Source: 13-2-20CM-66-19 sp036273735 (lineage in GTDB: Bacteria > Pseudomonadota > Gammaproteobacteria > Steroidobacterales > Steroidobacteraceae). Taken from it: DNA of 64,000 bases. Of the stretch, positions 17,448 through 24,972 are shown piece by piece. Below the pieces are notes generated by a model that saw only the letters and a list, made by a program, of their open reading frames with translations, did no database searches and was not told where the DNA came from. Numbering within the stretch: position 1 is the stretch's first letter; each line of letters begins with the position of its first letter. Where the stretch lies: NCBI GenBank assembly GCA_036273735.1, contig DASUHA010000114.1, forward strand, positions 53,023 through 117,022, read 5' to 3'. A program made the translations under genes and the position numbers.

Positions 17448-18272
17448 ATGGCGCACATGACATTCATTGCCCAACCTCTCGAGCCCCTCGCACCCCGACG
17501 AGACGACAGAGCTTTCCTCTGCGCCTCTGCGCTAATCTTCCTCATCAGCTCGACGGTGACCATCATCTGGTCTGGCTCCATGTCGGCGATGGGCGAGATG
17601 CCGATGCCCGGCGGCTGGGGAATGTCGATGACGTGGATGCGGATGCCGGAGCAGACCTGGCTCGGGATCGGCGCGTCTGCGCTCGGAATGTGGCTGGTGA
17701 TGATGCTGGCGATGATGCTGCCCTGCCTGGTACCGATGCTGTTGCGCTACCGCCGGAGGATCGAGACCGGCGCAAGGCATTTGTGGCAATTGACCGGGCT
17801 GGTCGGCGCCGGGTATTTTTTCGTGTGGACCCTCTTCGGTGTGGCCGTCCTGCCCCTCGGCTTCGGTCTCGCAGCCATCGAAATGCAACAACCGGCGCTC
17901 GCGCGCGCCGTTCCGGTCGCGACCGGGGTCATCGTTCTCGTCGCCGGGGCACTGCAGCTCAGCGCCTGGAAGGTACGTGAGCTCGCATGCTGCAGGCGAG
18001 CGGCAATGTCCCGGCGCTCGTTGTCAGCGGACGGCGCAGCGGCCTGGCGGCACGGCGTGCGCCTGGGCCTGCACTGCGGCCGTTGCTGCATCAATCTCAT
18101 GGCCACTCTCCTCGTCATCGGGATGATGGACCTGCGCATGATGGCCCTCCTGACAGCAGCACTGACCCTCGAGCGAGTGGCGCCATCCGGTGATCGCGTC
18201 GCGCGAGCCATTGGTGTAGCGGTGATCGTCATCGGCCTGGCGCTGATTGCCCGGGCAACCCACTTTGCGTGA
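17448..18272 (+). CDS. DUF2182 integral membrane protein (putative metal-binding)
   Basis: A 274-residue protein with about seven hydrophobic segments. The methionine-rich stretch WSGSMSAMGEMPMPGGWGMSMTWMRMPEQTW, the Met-rich helix MWLVMMLAMMLPCLVPMLLRY and the GLHCGRCCINLMATLLVIGMMDLRMM block are the signature of DUF2182, described as predicted metal-binding membrane proteins; copper is a reasonable guess from the Met/Cys/His content but is unproven. I chose ATG 17448 with CGGAG upstream; an earlier ATG at 17322 overlaps the DUF899 stop and would add 42 non-membrane residues. It probably shares a transcript with the DUF899 gene and converges on the SDR gene, 12 bp away. Confidence 0.85.
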   Translation: MAHMTFIAQPLEPLAPRRDDRAFLCASALIFLISSTVTIIWSGSMSAMGEMPMPGGWGMSMTWMRMPEQTWLGIGASALGMWLVMMLAMMLPCLVPMLLRYRRRIETGARHLWQLTGLVGAGYFFVWTLFGVAVLPLGFGLAAIEMQQPALARAVPVATGVIVLVAGALQLSAWKVRELACCRRAAMSRRSLSADGAAAWRHGVRLGLHCGRCCINLMATLLVIGMMDLRMMALLTAALTLERVAPSGDRVARAIGVAVIVIGLALIARATHFA

Positions 18273-18284
18273 GGCAGCAATGCC

Positions 18285-19010
18285 TCAGACGAGGCGATGG
18301 CCTCCGTCGACATCCAGCACCGCACCGGTCGAGAACTGGTTCCTCATCAGGAAGATCACGGCATCGGCGATGTCCTCCGGCCGTCCTATCCGTCCGGTTG
18401 GGAGTCGGGCCGCCATCGAGGTGAACACCTCGCGCTTACGTTCGGCAGTCATGCCGGGCATGGCGCCCCAAATCGGGGTGTCGGTCCAGCCGGGAGATAC
18501 GGCGTTCACCCGGATCGGAGCCAATTCCACAGCCAATGCCCGCACCAGGCCCTCCAAGCTGCTGTTGAGCGCTGCCGCCGCCGACCCGCCACGCATCGGC
18601 CGCCGCGCCGCAATCCCGGTGGTGAACGTGATACTGCCGCCTGCACTCAAGCGCGCAGCGCTCTCTTGTGCAACGAACAGCGGTCCGAGTAATTTCGAGC
18701 GGACGGCGCGCATCAAATCAGCCTCCGTCAGATCCACGGCGGGCCGATACGGAAGATCAGCGGCCGTAACCACCACGTGATCCAGCCGTCCCGGGCGCGC
18801 GAACAGTGCCGCCACTTGCGATCGCTCCCCTATGTCCGCAGCCACGGCTTCCACGCGGTCTACACCCAAGGTCGTGCGCGCGGTATGTAGGCGCTCCTCG
18901 GACCGTCCAGAAATCACCACCTCCGCGCCGGCGGCCAACAGCTTCTTTGCGACCTCCAGACCCATACCGGAGCTGCCTCCGATCACTACGACGCGCTCAT
19001 GCACTCTCAT
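18285..19010 (-). CDS. SDR-fold protein with altered catalytic motif
   Basis: A 241-residue short-chain dehydrogenase-fold protein. The nucleotide-binding motif VVVIGGSSGMGLEVA, the DIGERSQV acidic site and the C-terminal VNAVSPGWTDTP are intact. However, the catalytic Ser-Tyr-Lys set is missing: where YxxSK is expected the protein reads SAAAALNSSLEGL, so Tyr becomes Ala and Lys becomes Asn. It may bind NAD(P)(H) without classical catalysis, or use another mechanism; a known SDR subgroup shows similar loss. The ATG at 19010 lies inside the end of the upstream MarR gene (14-bp overlap), which makes a two-gene operon. Confidence 0.88.
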   Translation of the reverse strand: MRVHERVVVIGGSSGMGLEVAKKLLAAGAEVVISGRSEERLHTARTTLGVDRVEAVAADIGERSQVAALFARPGRLDHVVVTAADLPYRPAVDLTEADLMRAVRSKLLGPLFVAQESAARLSAGGSITFTTGIAARRPMRGGSAAAALNSSLEGLVRALAVELAPIRVNAVSPGWTDTPIWGAMPGMTAERKREVFTSMAARLPTGRIGRPEDIADAVIFLMRNQFSTGAVLDVDGGHRLV

Positions 19011-19518
19011 GGTCACCCTCCATTCCAGTCAGCAGTTTCTGCAATAGCCCGGCCAACTCCCTCTGCTCCTGCTTCGTGAGGTGAGCGGCCATTGCGGCCT
19101 CCCCTTCCATGTGCTCCTTCATCGCCCGATCGACGAGCGCCATTCCCTGCTTCGTGAGCTCGATCAACGTGCCGCGGCGATCGGCAGGATCGGGATGTCG
19201 TTGCACCAGCCCTGCCTGCTCGAGCACGTCGATCCGATTGGTCATCGCGCCGGATGTCAGGACCAGCTCTTGGTAGAGGCTCGTTGGCGTCATGCGATGT
19301 GGACTGCCGGAGCGGCGCAGCGTCGCGAGCACGTCGAATCCGCCCGGGTCGATACCGTACCTCTGCAGGTGACGACGGATCCGTGCGCCGGCGAGAAACT
19401 GGATACGCAATATCCTCCCGATCGTCTCCATCGGAAGAGTATCGAGATCTGGACGCTCGGCCTTCCATTGCGCCCGGACGCGGGCAATCTCGTCGGGGGT
19501 TCGGGTATGTATCTTCAC
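18997..19518 (-). CDS. MarR-family transcriptional regulator
   Basis: A winged-helix regulator of about 173 residues. The body reads RAQWKAERPDLDTLPMETIGRILRIQFLAG, then the recognition region MTPTSLYQELVLTSGAMTNRIDVLEQAGLV and the wing RHPDPADRRGTLIELT, all standard for MarR. The start is inferred as GTG 19518 (VKIHTRTPDEIARV). It falls within a perfect palindrome at 19510-19527, so the operator overlaps the translation start. ATG 19578 in the same frame would put the operator inside the coding region. It is co-transcribed with the overlapping SDR gene, which it likely controls together with itself. Confidence 0.88.
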   Translation of the reverse strand: MKIHTRTPDEIARVRAQWKAERPDLDTLPMETIGRILRIQFLAGARIRRHLQRYGIDPGGFDVLATLRRSGSPHRMTPTSLYQELVLTSGAMTNRIDVLEQAGLVQRHPDPADRRGTLIELTKQGMALVDRAMKEHMEGEAAMAAHLTKQEQRELAGLLQKLLTGMEGDHESA

Positions 19519-19542
19519 GTGAAGATACTCTACATGAAGATA
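19510..19542. promoter_or_regulatory. MarR operator: perfect 18-bp palindrome plus extra half-site
   Basis: TATCTTCACGTGAAGATA (19510-19527) is a perfect palindrome. A second TGAAGATA lies at 19535-19542, exactly 15 bp after the first one. The site covers the inferred GTG start of the MarR gene, so bound protein would block both transcription and, on a short leader, initiation. The symmetry and position are typical of MarR autoregulation. Confidence 0.75.
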
Positions 19543-19658
19543 TCTAGCAGGTGCAAGGCGCGCGGCGCGCCAGCTCATGTCCGTGCTAGGACGACTGGCG
19601 CCGCGCCGTGCGACTCCGCCGCCGCCCCCTCTGGCCGACCGAAGAAGCTGGCCTGGCC

Positions 19659-19784
19659 TCAGTGGAACAGCTTCATTGCATTCCGTAGCGTCTGCAGCAC
19701 GCCCCACAGCAGTGGGATGCCGACGAAGCACCAGGCGAGGAGCAGTTGAACGGTGCGTGTGCCGGTCGGATTGGCGCTCGACAT
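19659..19784 (-). CDS. Small subunit/partner peptide of MFS transporter
   Basis: A 41-residue single-span peptide (MSSANPTGTRTVQLLLAWCF, then VGIPLLWGVLQTLRNAMKLF and a final His). It begins 13 bp after the stop of the OxlT-like MFS gene, on the same strand, with CGGAG upstream of its ATG. Short proteins with a LLLAW.FVGIPLLWGV..TL.....LF pattern are known to follow this MFS subgroup and are annotated as the transporter's small subunit. It probably packs against the carrier in the inner membrane. The gene is real by spacing and pattern; the partnership is inference from context. Confidence 0.75.
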   Translation of the reverse strand: MSSANPTGTRTVQLLLAWCFVGIPLLWGVLQTLRNAMKLFH

Positions 19785-19797
19785 GGGAACTCCGTGC

Positions 19798-21174
19798 TTA
19801 CTGCACTGCGAGTGTGGCTCGAGCCTGAGCGGACATATGGTGCCGCTCGTGCACCGGCCGGACGAACAGATTGCAGAAGAAGCCGATGACCAGGAGTGCA
19901 GCCATGAGGTACATGGTCACGTTGTAGGCGTCGGCCTTCGGCACTCCGCGCGCGATCTCGTACGCCCGTATGTAGTTGACCAGCACCGGTCCAAACACTC
20001 CGGCCGCGGACCAGGCGGTGATCAGCAAGCCGTGAATGGCACCGACATAGCGGGTGCCGAACATGTCGCGAAGGTAGGCCGGCAGCGTCGAGAATCCGCC
20101 GCCGTACATGCTGATGATGATGAGAAAGCAGAGTACGAATAGCCCGACGCTGCCGATACCGCCTGTCGTCGGTACCAGCGCATAGAGCACGGTCCCGAGA
20201 ATGAAGAAGCAGAAGTAAGTGTTCTTGCGGCCCATGAGGTCCGACGCCGAGGCCCAGATGAAGCGTCCCGCCATGTTGAAAAGGCTCATGAGGCCGACGA
20301 ACCCTGCGGCCGCGACCGCGCTCACCTTGCCCGGAAACATCTCCTGGCTCATGGCCGATGCCTGGCCGAGCACACCGATGCCCGCGGTCACGTTGAGACA
20401 CAGCACCCACCAGATGAGCCAGAATTGTGGCGTCTTGAGGGCTGTATAGACGTACACGTTGGCGGTGGTCACCAGGGGGGGCGGTTGTGCAGGCGGAGCC
20501 CAGCCCGCGGGCTTCCAATCCTGCGGGGGAACCCGGACGATGGCGGCGCCCACCAGCATGAAGATGAAGTACACAATGCCGAGGACGATGAAGGTCTCGG
20601 CCACACCCACATGACTCGGCGTCGAGAACCGGCCCATGAGCCAGACCGAGAGCGGCGAAGCGATGAGCGCTCCGCCGCCGAAGCCCATGATGGCCATCCC
20701 CGTCGCCATGCCCGGCCTGTCGGGAAACCATTTGATGAGCGTCGAGACGGGAGAGATGTAACCCAGCCCCAACCCGATGCCCCCGAGCACGCCGTAGCCG
20801 AGGTAGATCACCCAAATGGCGTGCGCGTAGACCCCGGCCGCCGAAATCAGAAATCCGCCGCCGAAGCACAGCGCCGAAGCGAACATCGCACGGCGGGGAC
20901 CGCCCTCCTCCACCCAGCGCCCGAAGATCGCCGCCGAGACGCCGAGAAAGAAGATGGCGAGCGTAAAGATCCAGCCGAGGTCCGTGAGCGTCCAGTCGCC
21001 CGGCGCCGAATCGGTGACCCCGAGCAGCCGTGTCATCGGCAGGTTGAACACGCTGAAGGCGTACGCCTGCCCGATACAGAGGTGAATGCAGAGTGCAGCC
21101 GGCGGCACCATCCAGCGGCTGAAGCCGGGAGCCGCCACCGTACGGTCCCGGTCCAGGATTGAGAGCGGGCGCAT
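19798..21174 (-). CDS. MFS transporter, oxalate:formate antiporter (OxlT) family
   Basis: A 458-residue carrier with twelve predicted transmembrane segments. The first loop contains the GRWVEEGGPRRAMF motif (MFS signature A variant). GLGLGYISPVSTLIKWFPDRPGMATGMAIMGFGGGALI is typical of the OxlT/monocarboxylate group, with the repeat-half motif DLMGRKNTYF further on. The likely substrates are small organic or dicarboxylic acids. No oxalyl-CoA or formyl-CoA enzyme is nearby, so oxalate itself is not supported. The central cytoplasmic loop is proline-rich (VPPQDWKPAGWAPPAQPPPL). It forms an operon with the 41-residue peptide downstream. Confidence 0.87.
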   Translation of the reverse strand: MRPLSILDRDRTVAAPGFSRWMVPPAALCIHLCIGQAYAFSVFNLPMTRLLGVTDSAPGDWTLTDLGWIFTLAIFFLGVSAAIFGRWVEEGGPRRAMFASALCFGGGFLISAAGVYAHAIWVIYLGYGVLGGIGLGLGYISPVSTLIKWFPDRPGMATGMAIMGFGGGALIASPLSVWLMGRFSTPSHVGVAETFIVLGIVYFIFMLVGAAIVRVPPQDWKPAGWAPPAQPPPLVTTANVYVYTALKTPQFWLIWWVLCLNVTAGIGVLGQASAMSQEMFPGKVSAVAAAGFVGLMSLFNMAGRFIWASASDLMGRKNTYFCFFILGTVLYALVPTTGGIGSVGLFVLCFLIIISMYGGGFSTLPAYLRDMFGTRYVGAIHGLLITAWSAAGVFGPVLVNYIRAYEIARGVPKADAYNVTMYLMAALLVIGFFCNLFVRPVHERHHMSAQARATLAVQ

Positions 21175-21302
21175 CCGGGAAGTGTACCGCCACGGGCCCC
21201 GCTATGCCTCAGCCAACCCTCCGTGTCACCGCGGCGGCGTAAGCGTTCTTCGGGCGATACGCCCTGTTCCGGTTCCGGGGCGCACAGCGCGGGGCGGGCC
21301 GA

Positions 21303-23213
21303 TCAGTGGATGACGACCTGCTGCGGTGCGGCGAATGTCGCTCCTCCATTCGATGCCGCGCAGTTTCCGAGGCTTCCGCCGGTCCCCACGGTGCACTTGT
21401 AGATGTTGTCGTCATCATCAGTGACATAGGCATCGCTGCCGAAGATCGCGACACCGTTCGGCTCGATGCCGACCGAGGAATTCGCACAACCGGTCAGCGC
21501 CCCACCGCCGTCGACCGAGCAGACGGCAACCGTCGAGCTCTGCTGATTGCCGATATAGGCCTGGGCGCCCGCCAGCGTGATGAATTGCGGATCGCTGAAA
21601 CCGCTCCCGGTCGGCGTACAACCCGTCAGGCTCCCATCGGCGTTGACCGTGCATACATCGACGTCATAACCCGTCTGCGGCGGGTTCAAAGCCGACAGGT
21701 AGGCGTAGCCGCCGCCGATCGCGATGCCGTTGACCAGATTCGTGCCGCTGGCGGTGCTCGCGCAATTGGACAGCGAGCCGTCCGTACCGATCTGGCAATA
21801 AGTGGTATGGCCCAGCGTACTGTCGCTGGTGATGTAAAGGTAGTTGCCATCGATCGCCAGCGCCCAGGGCGAGGTGAGTCCGCTCAGCGCAACGGCGCAG
21901 CTCGAGAAGCTGCCATCGCTCTGCACGGTGCAAAGATCGACATTACCCGCGTAGAAGTCGGTCACGTACACCGCGGCGCCGTTGAACGCAATGCCGGCCG
22001 GCGAGCCTGATCCACCGCTCGCAGGAGTCGCAGCGCAGGCAGTCAGGCTGCCACCACTGCCGAGCGTGCACTCGTACAGAACCGAGAATAGGTTCGCGAT
22101 GTACAGATGGGGAGCCGTGGCGGCATAGGAAATGTTCACGGTGCCGCTCTTGGCATTGCCCGAATCACTGTTGTATTGGTAACCCAATGAGAGAGTGCCG
22201 CTGTCCATCGTCGTCGGAGCATAGGTGAGCGACAGCCGGCAACCGGTGCCGGTGCTGATCGTCGCGCACGAGAGCGAGCCGGGCCCGCTCCAGCCGGCGG
22301 GTAACGAGCCAAGCCCGTTGGTGAGAGTCAGATCTGTCGCGGGCTGACCATCATCGGTCGTGAACGTAAGGATCACTGCCGTTCCGTCGCCGTTCACCGT
22401 CGCGTTGACCTGGCCGCTGGGCGACTGGGTATAAACGACGTTGTCGTCCGCCGTCGCCGAGTAGGAGATATTGGCCGAGCCGGTCTTGGCTTCTCCGGCA
22501 TCGTCGGTATAGCTGAATCCGACGGTGATGACGCCACTGCCCACGGCAGTGGGCGCGTAAGCGAGGGAAAGCTGGCAGGCGTTGCCGGTGCTCACGGTGG
22601 CGCAGCTGAAGGACTGCGCCGCACTGCTCCAACCGGCCGGCAGGGGGTTCAGACCGCTCGTCACGCTGAGATAGCTGGCGGGCTGGCTGTCATCGGTCGT
22701 GAAGGTCAGCGTCACGTGCTGCGTGCCATCGCTGGCCACGGCCGCGATCTGCCCGGTCGGCGATGCGGTCGCGATCACGTTGTCGCTGGTCGTGGCGCTG
22801 TAGGGAATGGAAACTTTTCCAGTAACTGCATCGCCGGCGCTGTCCAAGTACCCATAACTGAGATTCAGGGTGCCGCTCGCGCCTGCAGTCGGCGCATAGG
22901 TCAGATTGAGCACGCAGCCGCTGCCGGTGGTCACCGTGCCGCAGCCGAAATTTGCCGGTCCGCTCCAGCCGGACGGCAGGCTGCTGAGGCCATTGACCGT
23001 CAGGTCGGTGATCGGCCGGCCGTCGCTGCTCACGAATGCGACCGTGACCGTTTCGCCTTTGGCACCCGCTACGGCGGCGGCAGAATGCACCGAAGGAGTC
23101 GCATCGATGCTATTGGATGCGAGGGAAGACGAAGATGCCTGAGGATCATTGCAGGCGATGAGCTGCAGGATCAGTCCGGTTGCGAGGCCGAGCCGGACGA
23201 GGCGCGATAGCAT
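21303..23213 (-). CDS. Surface lipoprotein with three Ig-like repeats and a Cys-patterned propeller
   Basis: A 636-residue lipoprotein with the signal MLSRLVRLGLATGLILQLIAC and lipobox LIAC. Residues ~54-366 hold three tandem repeats of about 112 residues, each with the pattern PxGWSG...C.T.STG..C.LxLxYAPT...G.....Y; the YAPT marks fall at residues ~106, 219 and 331. The rest is a six-bladed propeller-like region in which every blade carries C-x6-GSL-x2-C (for example CTVNADGSLTGC). The two cysteines per blade could form small disulfide loops outside the cell. ATG 23213 follows AGGAA. No enzyme motif was found; adhesion or binding is a guess. The gene is monocistronic. Confidence 0.8.
   Translation of the reverse strand: MLSRLVRLGLATGLILQLIACNDPQASSSSLASNSIDATPSVHSAAAVAGAKGETVTVAFVSSDGRPITDLTVNGLSSLPSGWSGPANFGCGTVTTGSGCVLNLTYAPTAGASGTLNLSYGYLDSAGDAVTGKVSIPYSATTSDNVIATASPTGQIAAVASDGTQHVTLTFTTDDSQPASYLSVTSGLNPLPAGWSSAAQSFSCATVSTGNACQLSLAYAPTAVGSGVITVGFSYTDDAGEAKTGSANISYSATADDNVVYTQSPSGQVNATVNGDGTAVILTFTTDDGQPATDLTLTNGLGSLPAGWSGPGSLSCATISTGTGCRLSLTYAPTTMDSGTLSLGYQYNSDSGNAKSGTVNISYAATAPHLYIANLFSVLYECTLGSGGSLTACAATPASGGSGSPAGIAFNGAAVYVTDFYAGNVDLCTVQSDGSFSSCAVALSGLTSPWALAIDGNYLYITSDSTLGHTTYCQIGTDGSLSNCASTASGTNLVNGIAIGGGYAYLSALNPPQTGYDVDVCTVNADGSLTGCTPTGSGFSDPQFITLAGAQAYIGNQQSSTVAVCSVDGGGALTGCANSSVGIEPNGVAIFGSDAYVTDDDDNIYKCTVGTGGSLGNCAASNGGATFAAPQQVVIH
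22116..23054 (-). repeat. Three tandem ~330-bp coding repeats
   Basis: In-frame repeats within the lipoprotein gene, about 112 codons each, encoding the Ig-like units marked by the recurring YAPT. They are diverged rather than identical, so the duplication is old or has been under selection. Confidence 0.75.
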
Positions 23214-23387
23214 GAGTGGTGTTCCTGTCGAGGGCTGATGGATCACTGCGGCGCCAGCGTTGGCGTAATTTCACCACGCTACGCACAGCCTCCACGTGGC
23301 TTTGGCGCACACTCTCGATGACATAAGTAAAAGTACTGACCACAACTGCGTCACCGAAAGGTGGTCACGGCGCCGGGCGTCCGGGCC

Positions 23388-23393
23388 TAAAAT
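23388..23393 (+). promoter_or_regulatory. Candidate -10 element giving a near-leaderless mRNA
   Basis: TAAAAT lies only 6 bp before the ATG of the glycosylase gene and is flanked by GGGCC and GGCCC. If used, transcription would start at or next to the ATG. No clear -35 is visible (TGGTCA is 20 bp upstream). Confidence 0.35.
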
Positions 23394-23399
23394 GGCCCA

Positions 23400-24293
23400 A
23401 TGCCCGAGCTTCCCGACGTGGCGGTCTATCGCGAAGCGCTGGAGCAGCGCATCGTCGGGCAGCCGCTCGAGAAAGTGCTCATCCGGTCGCCCTTTCTGCT
23501 GCGCACGGTCGACCCACCCATCAGCAGCGCGCAAGGTCGGCGAGCGACCGAGGTGCGCCGCATCGGCAAGCGTCTGGCCATCGGAATCGAAGGTGAGCTC
23601 TGGCTGGTGTTCCATCTGATGATTGCGGGCCGCCTGCACTGGTTTGATGCCGGGACATCGCTCGGCAAGCGCGTGGCGCTGGCGCGCCTGCAATGGGGCA
23701 ACGGCACCCTGACACTCACCGAAGCCGGTACGAAGCGGCGGGCATCGCTGCATCTTCTCCGGGGCGAAGAAGCGCTGCACCGGCAAGACCCGGGGGGCCT
23801 GGAGGTCCTCACTTCGACGGCAGAGGAGTTTGCCCGGAGGCTGCGGGCCGAGAACCACACTCTCAAACGCGCCCTCACCGATCCGAGACTGTTCAGCGGG
23901 ATCGGCAATGCTTACTCGGATGAGATCCTGCACGCCGCCAGACTCTCACCGGTCATGCTGACCCGTCGCGCGAGTGACGCCGAGGCGCTGCGCCTGCACA
24001 CTGCGGCAGTGGAGCAGCTCGAGCTGTGGACCGAGCGGTTGCGCTGCCAGGCCAGCGGGCGATTTCCGGAGAAAGTGACTGCGTTTCGCGCAGAGATGGC
24101 CGTGCACGGCCGCTTCCGCCTGCCCTGCCCGGTCTGTGGCACACCGGTGCAACGGATTCGCTACGCGGACAACGAGACCAACTACTGCGCCACTTGCCAG
24201 ACCGGGGGCCGCCTGCTCGCAGACCGTGCGTTGTCTCGCCTGCTGAAGAAGGACTGGCCGAGAACCGTAGACGGCTTCGATCGGGACGAGTAG
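23400..24293 (+). CDS. Fpg/Nei-family DNA glycosylase
   Basis: A 297-residue base-excision repair enzyme that removes oxidised bases and nicks the strand. The catalytic N-terminus MPELPDVAVYREALEQ (Pro2 as nucleophile, Glu3) is present, as is the lysine in RRIGKRLAIGI. The helix-two-turn-helix contains LFSGIGNAYSDEIL. The C-terminal zinc finger has CPVCG and CATCQTGG, but between them reads YADNETNYC rather than the usual R.T of MutM, and a 28-residue tail follows (GRLLADRALSRLLKKDW). That places it in an Fpg/Nei side group, so base specificity is uncertain. It converges head-on with the GntR gene; their stop codons abut with no gap. Confidence 0.9.
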   Translation: MPELPDVAVYREALEQRIVGQPLEKVLIRSPFLLRTVDPPISSAQGRRATEVRRIGKRLAIGIEGELWLVFHLMIAGRLHWFDAGTSLGKRVALARLQWGNGTLTLTEAGTKRRASLHLLRGEEALHRQDPGGLEVLTSTAEEFARRLRAENHTLKRALTDPRLFSGIGNAYSDEILHAARLSPVMLTRRASDAEALRLHTAAVEQLELWTERLRCQASGRFPEKVTAFRAEMAVHGRFRLPCPVCGTPVQRIRYADNETNYCATCQTGGRLLADRALSRLLKKDWPRTVDGFDRDE

Positions 24294-24965
24294 TCAATCC
24301 CGGGACAGGACGTCGGTCACTCGGTGCAGGATCGCGCGGACCTTGTCCGTGGCACCGCGCAGGTCTCCCGCGCGGATCCTAGAGTTCAACGCGCGGTGCA
24401 AATCGAGAAACGGCTTGAGCCCGCCGCCACCGGCTTGCGCAATACGCCGCAGAACTACGCGCCCGCGCACGTTCCAGTGCAGGAAATCCCACACGACGAG
24501 GAAAGTCTGATTGCCGCTCGCCTCGATGAGGCGCCGATGATAGGCCAGCGCCTCGTCGATGTAGCGTTCAGGGTTGTCGTGCTCGAGGGCGCTCGCCATC
24601 GAGCGCGTGCGAGCGGTGAGCTCGTCCGCGAGCTTGCGGGAGAACGGCGCCGCCAGCTGCAAGGCGCGCTCCTCCATCAGCCCGCGCAGCTCGTACGACT
24701 CTCGCATCTCCTGGTAATCCGCGCCGCGCACGCGCGTCCCGCGATAGCGCTCGCTCTTGACGAGGCCCGAGCCCTCGAGCTCACGCAACGCCTCCCGGAT
24801 CGGCGCCTGGCTCACGCCAAACTCGCGCGCGAGCGTGAGCTCCTTCAGCCTCATGCCCGCGGGATAGGTGCCGTCGAGGATGCGCGTCACCAGCACATCG
24901 CGAATCCGGTCGCGCATGCAGGTGCGCTGGGATATCGGCTCCATTGGGTGTACCGCCGCGATCAT
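24294..24965 (-). CDS. GntR-family regulator (FCD subfamily)
   Basis: A regulator of about 223 residues. The winged helix is at the N-terminus (RDRIRDVLVTRILDGTYPAGMRLKELTLAREFGVSQAPIREALRELEGSGLVKSERYRGTRV). An all-helical FCD effector domain follows (YELRGLMEERALQLAAPFS..., YHRRLIEASGN, LHRALNSRIRAGDLRGATDKVRAILH). It lies 7 bp downstream of the RND adaptor gene on the same strand, so it may be the third gene of the efflux operon and its regulator. ATG 24965 is preferred; ATG 24944 (MEPISQRT) is possible. The ligand is unknown. Confidence 0.87.
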   Translation of the reverse strand: MIAAVHPMEPISQRTCMRDRIRDVLVTRILDGTYPAGMRLKELTLAREFGVSQAPIREALRELEGSGLVKSERYRGTRVRGADYQEMRESYELRGLMEERALQLAAPFSRKLADELTARTRSMASALEHDNPERYIDEALAYHRRLIEASGNQTFLVVWDFLHWNVRGRVVLRRIAQAGGGGLKPFLDLHRALNSRIRAGDLRGATDKVRAILHRVTDVLSRD

Positions 24966-24972
24966 GGCGGGC

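Noticed and set aside
19557..19571. GGCGCGC-G-GCGCGCC palindrome near the MarR gene
   Set aside because: Simple GC alternation is common at this base composition, and the site is outside the likely promoter.
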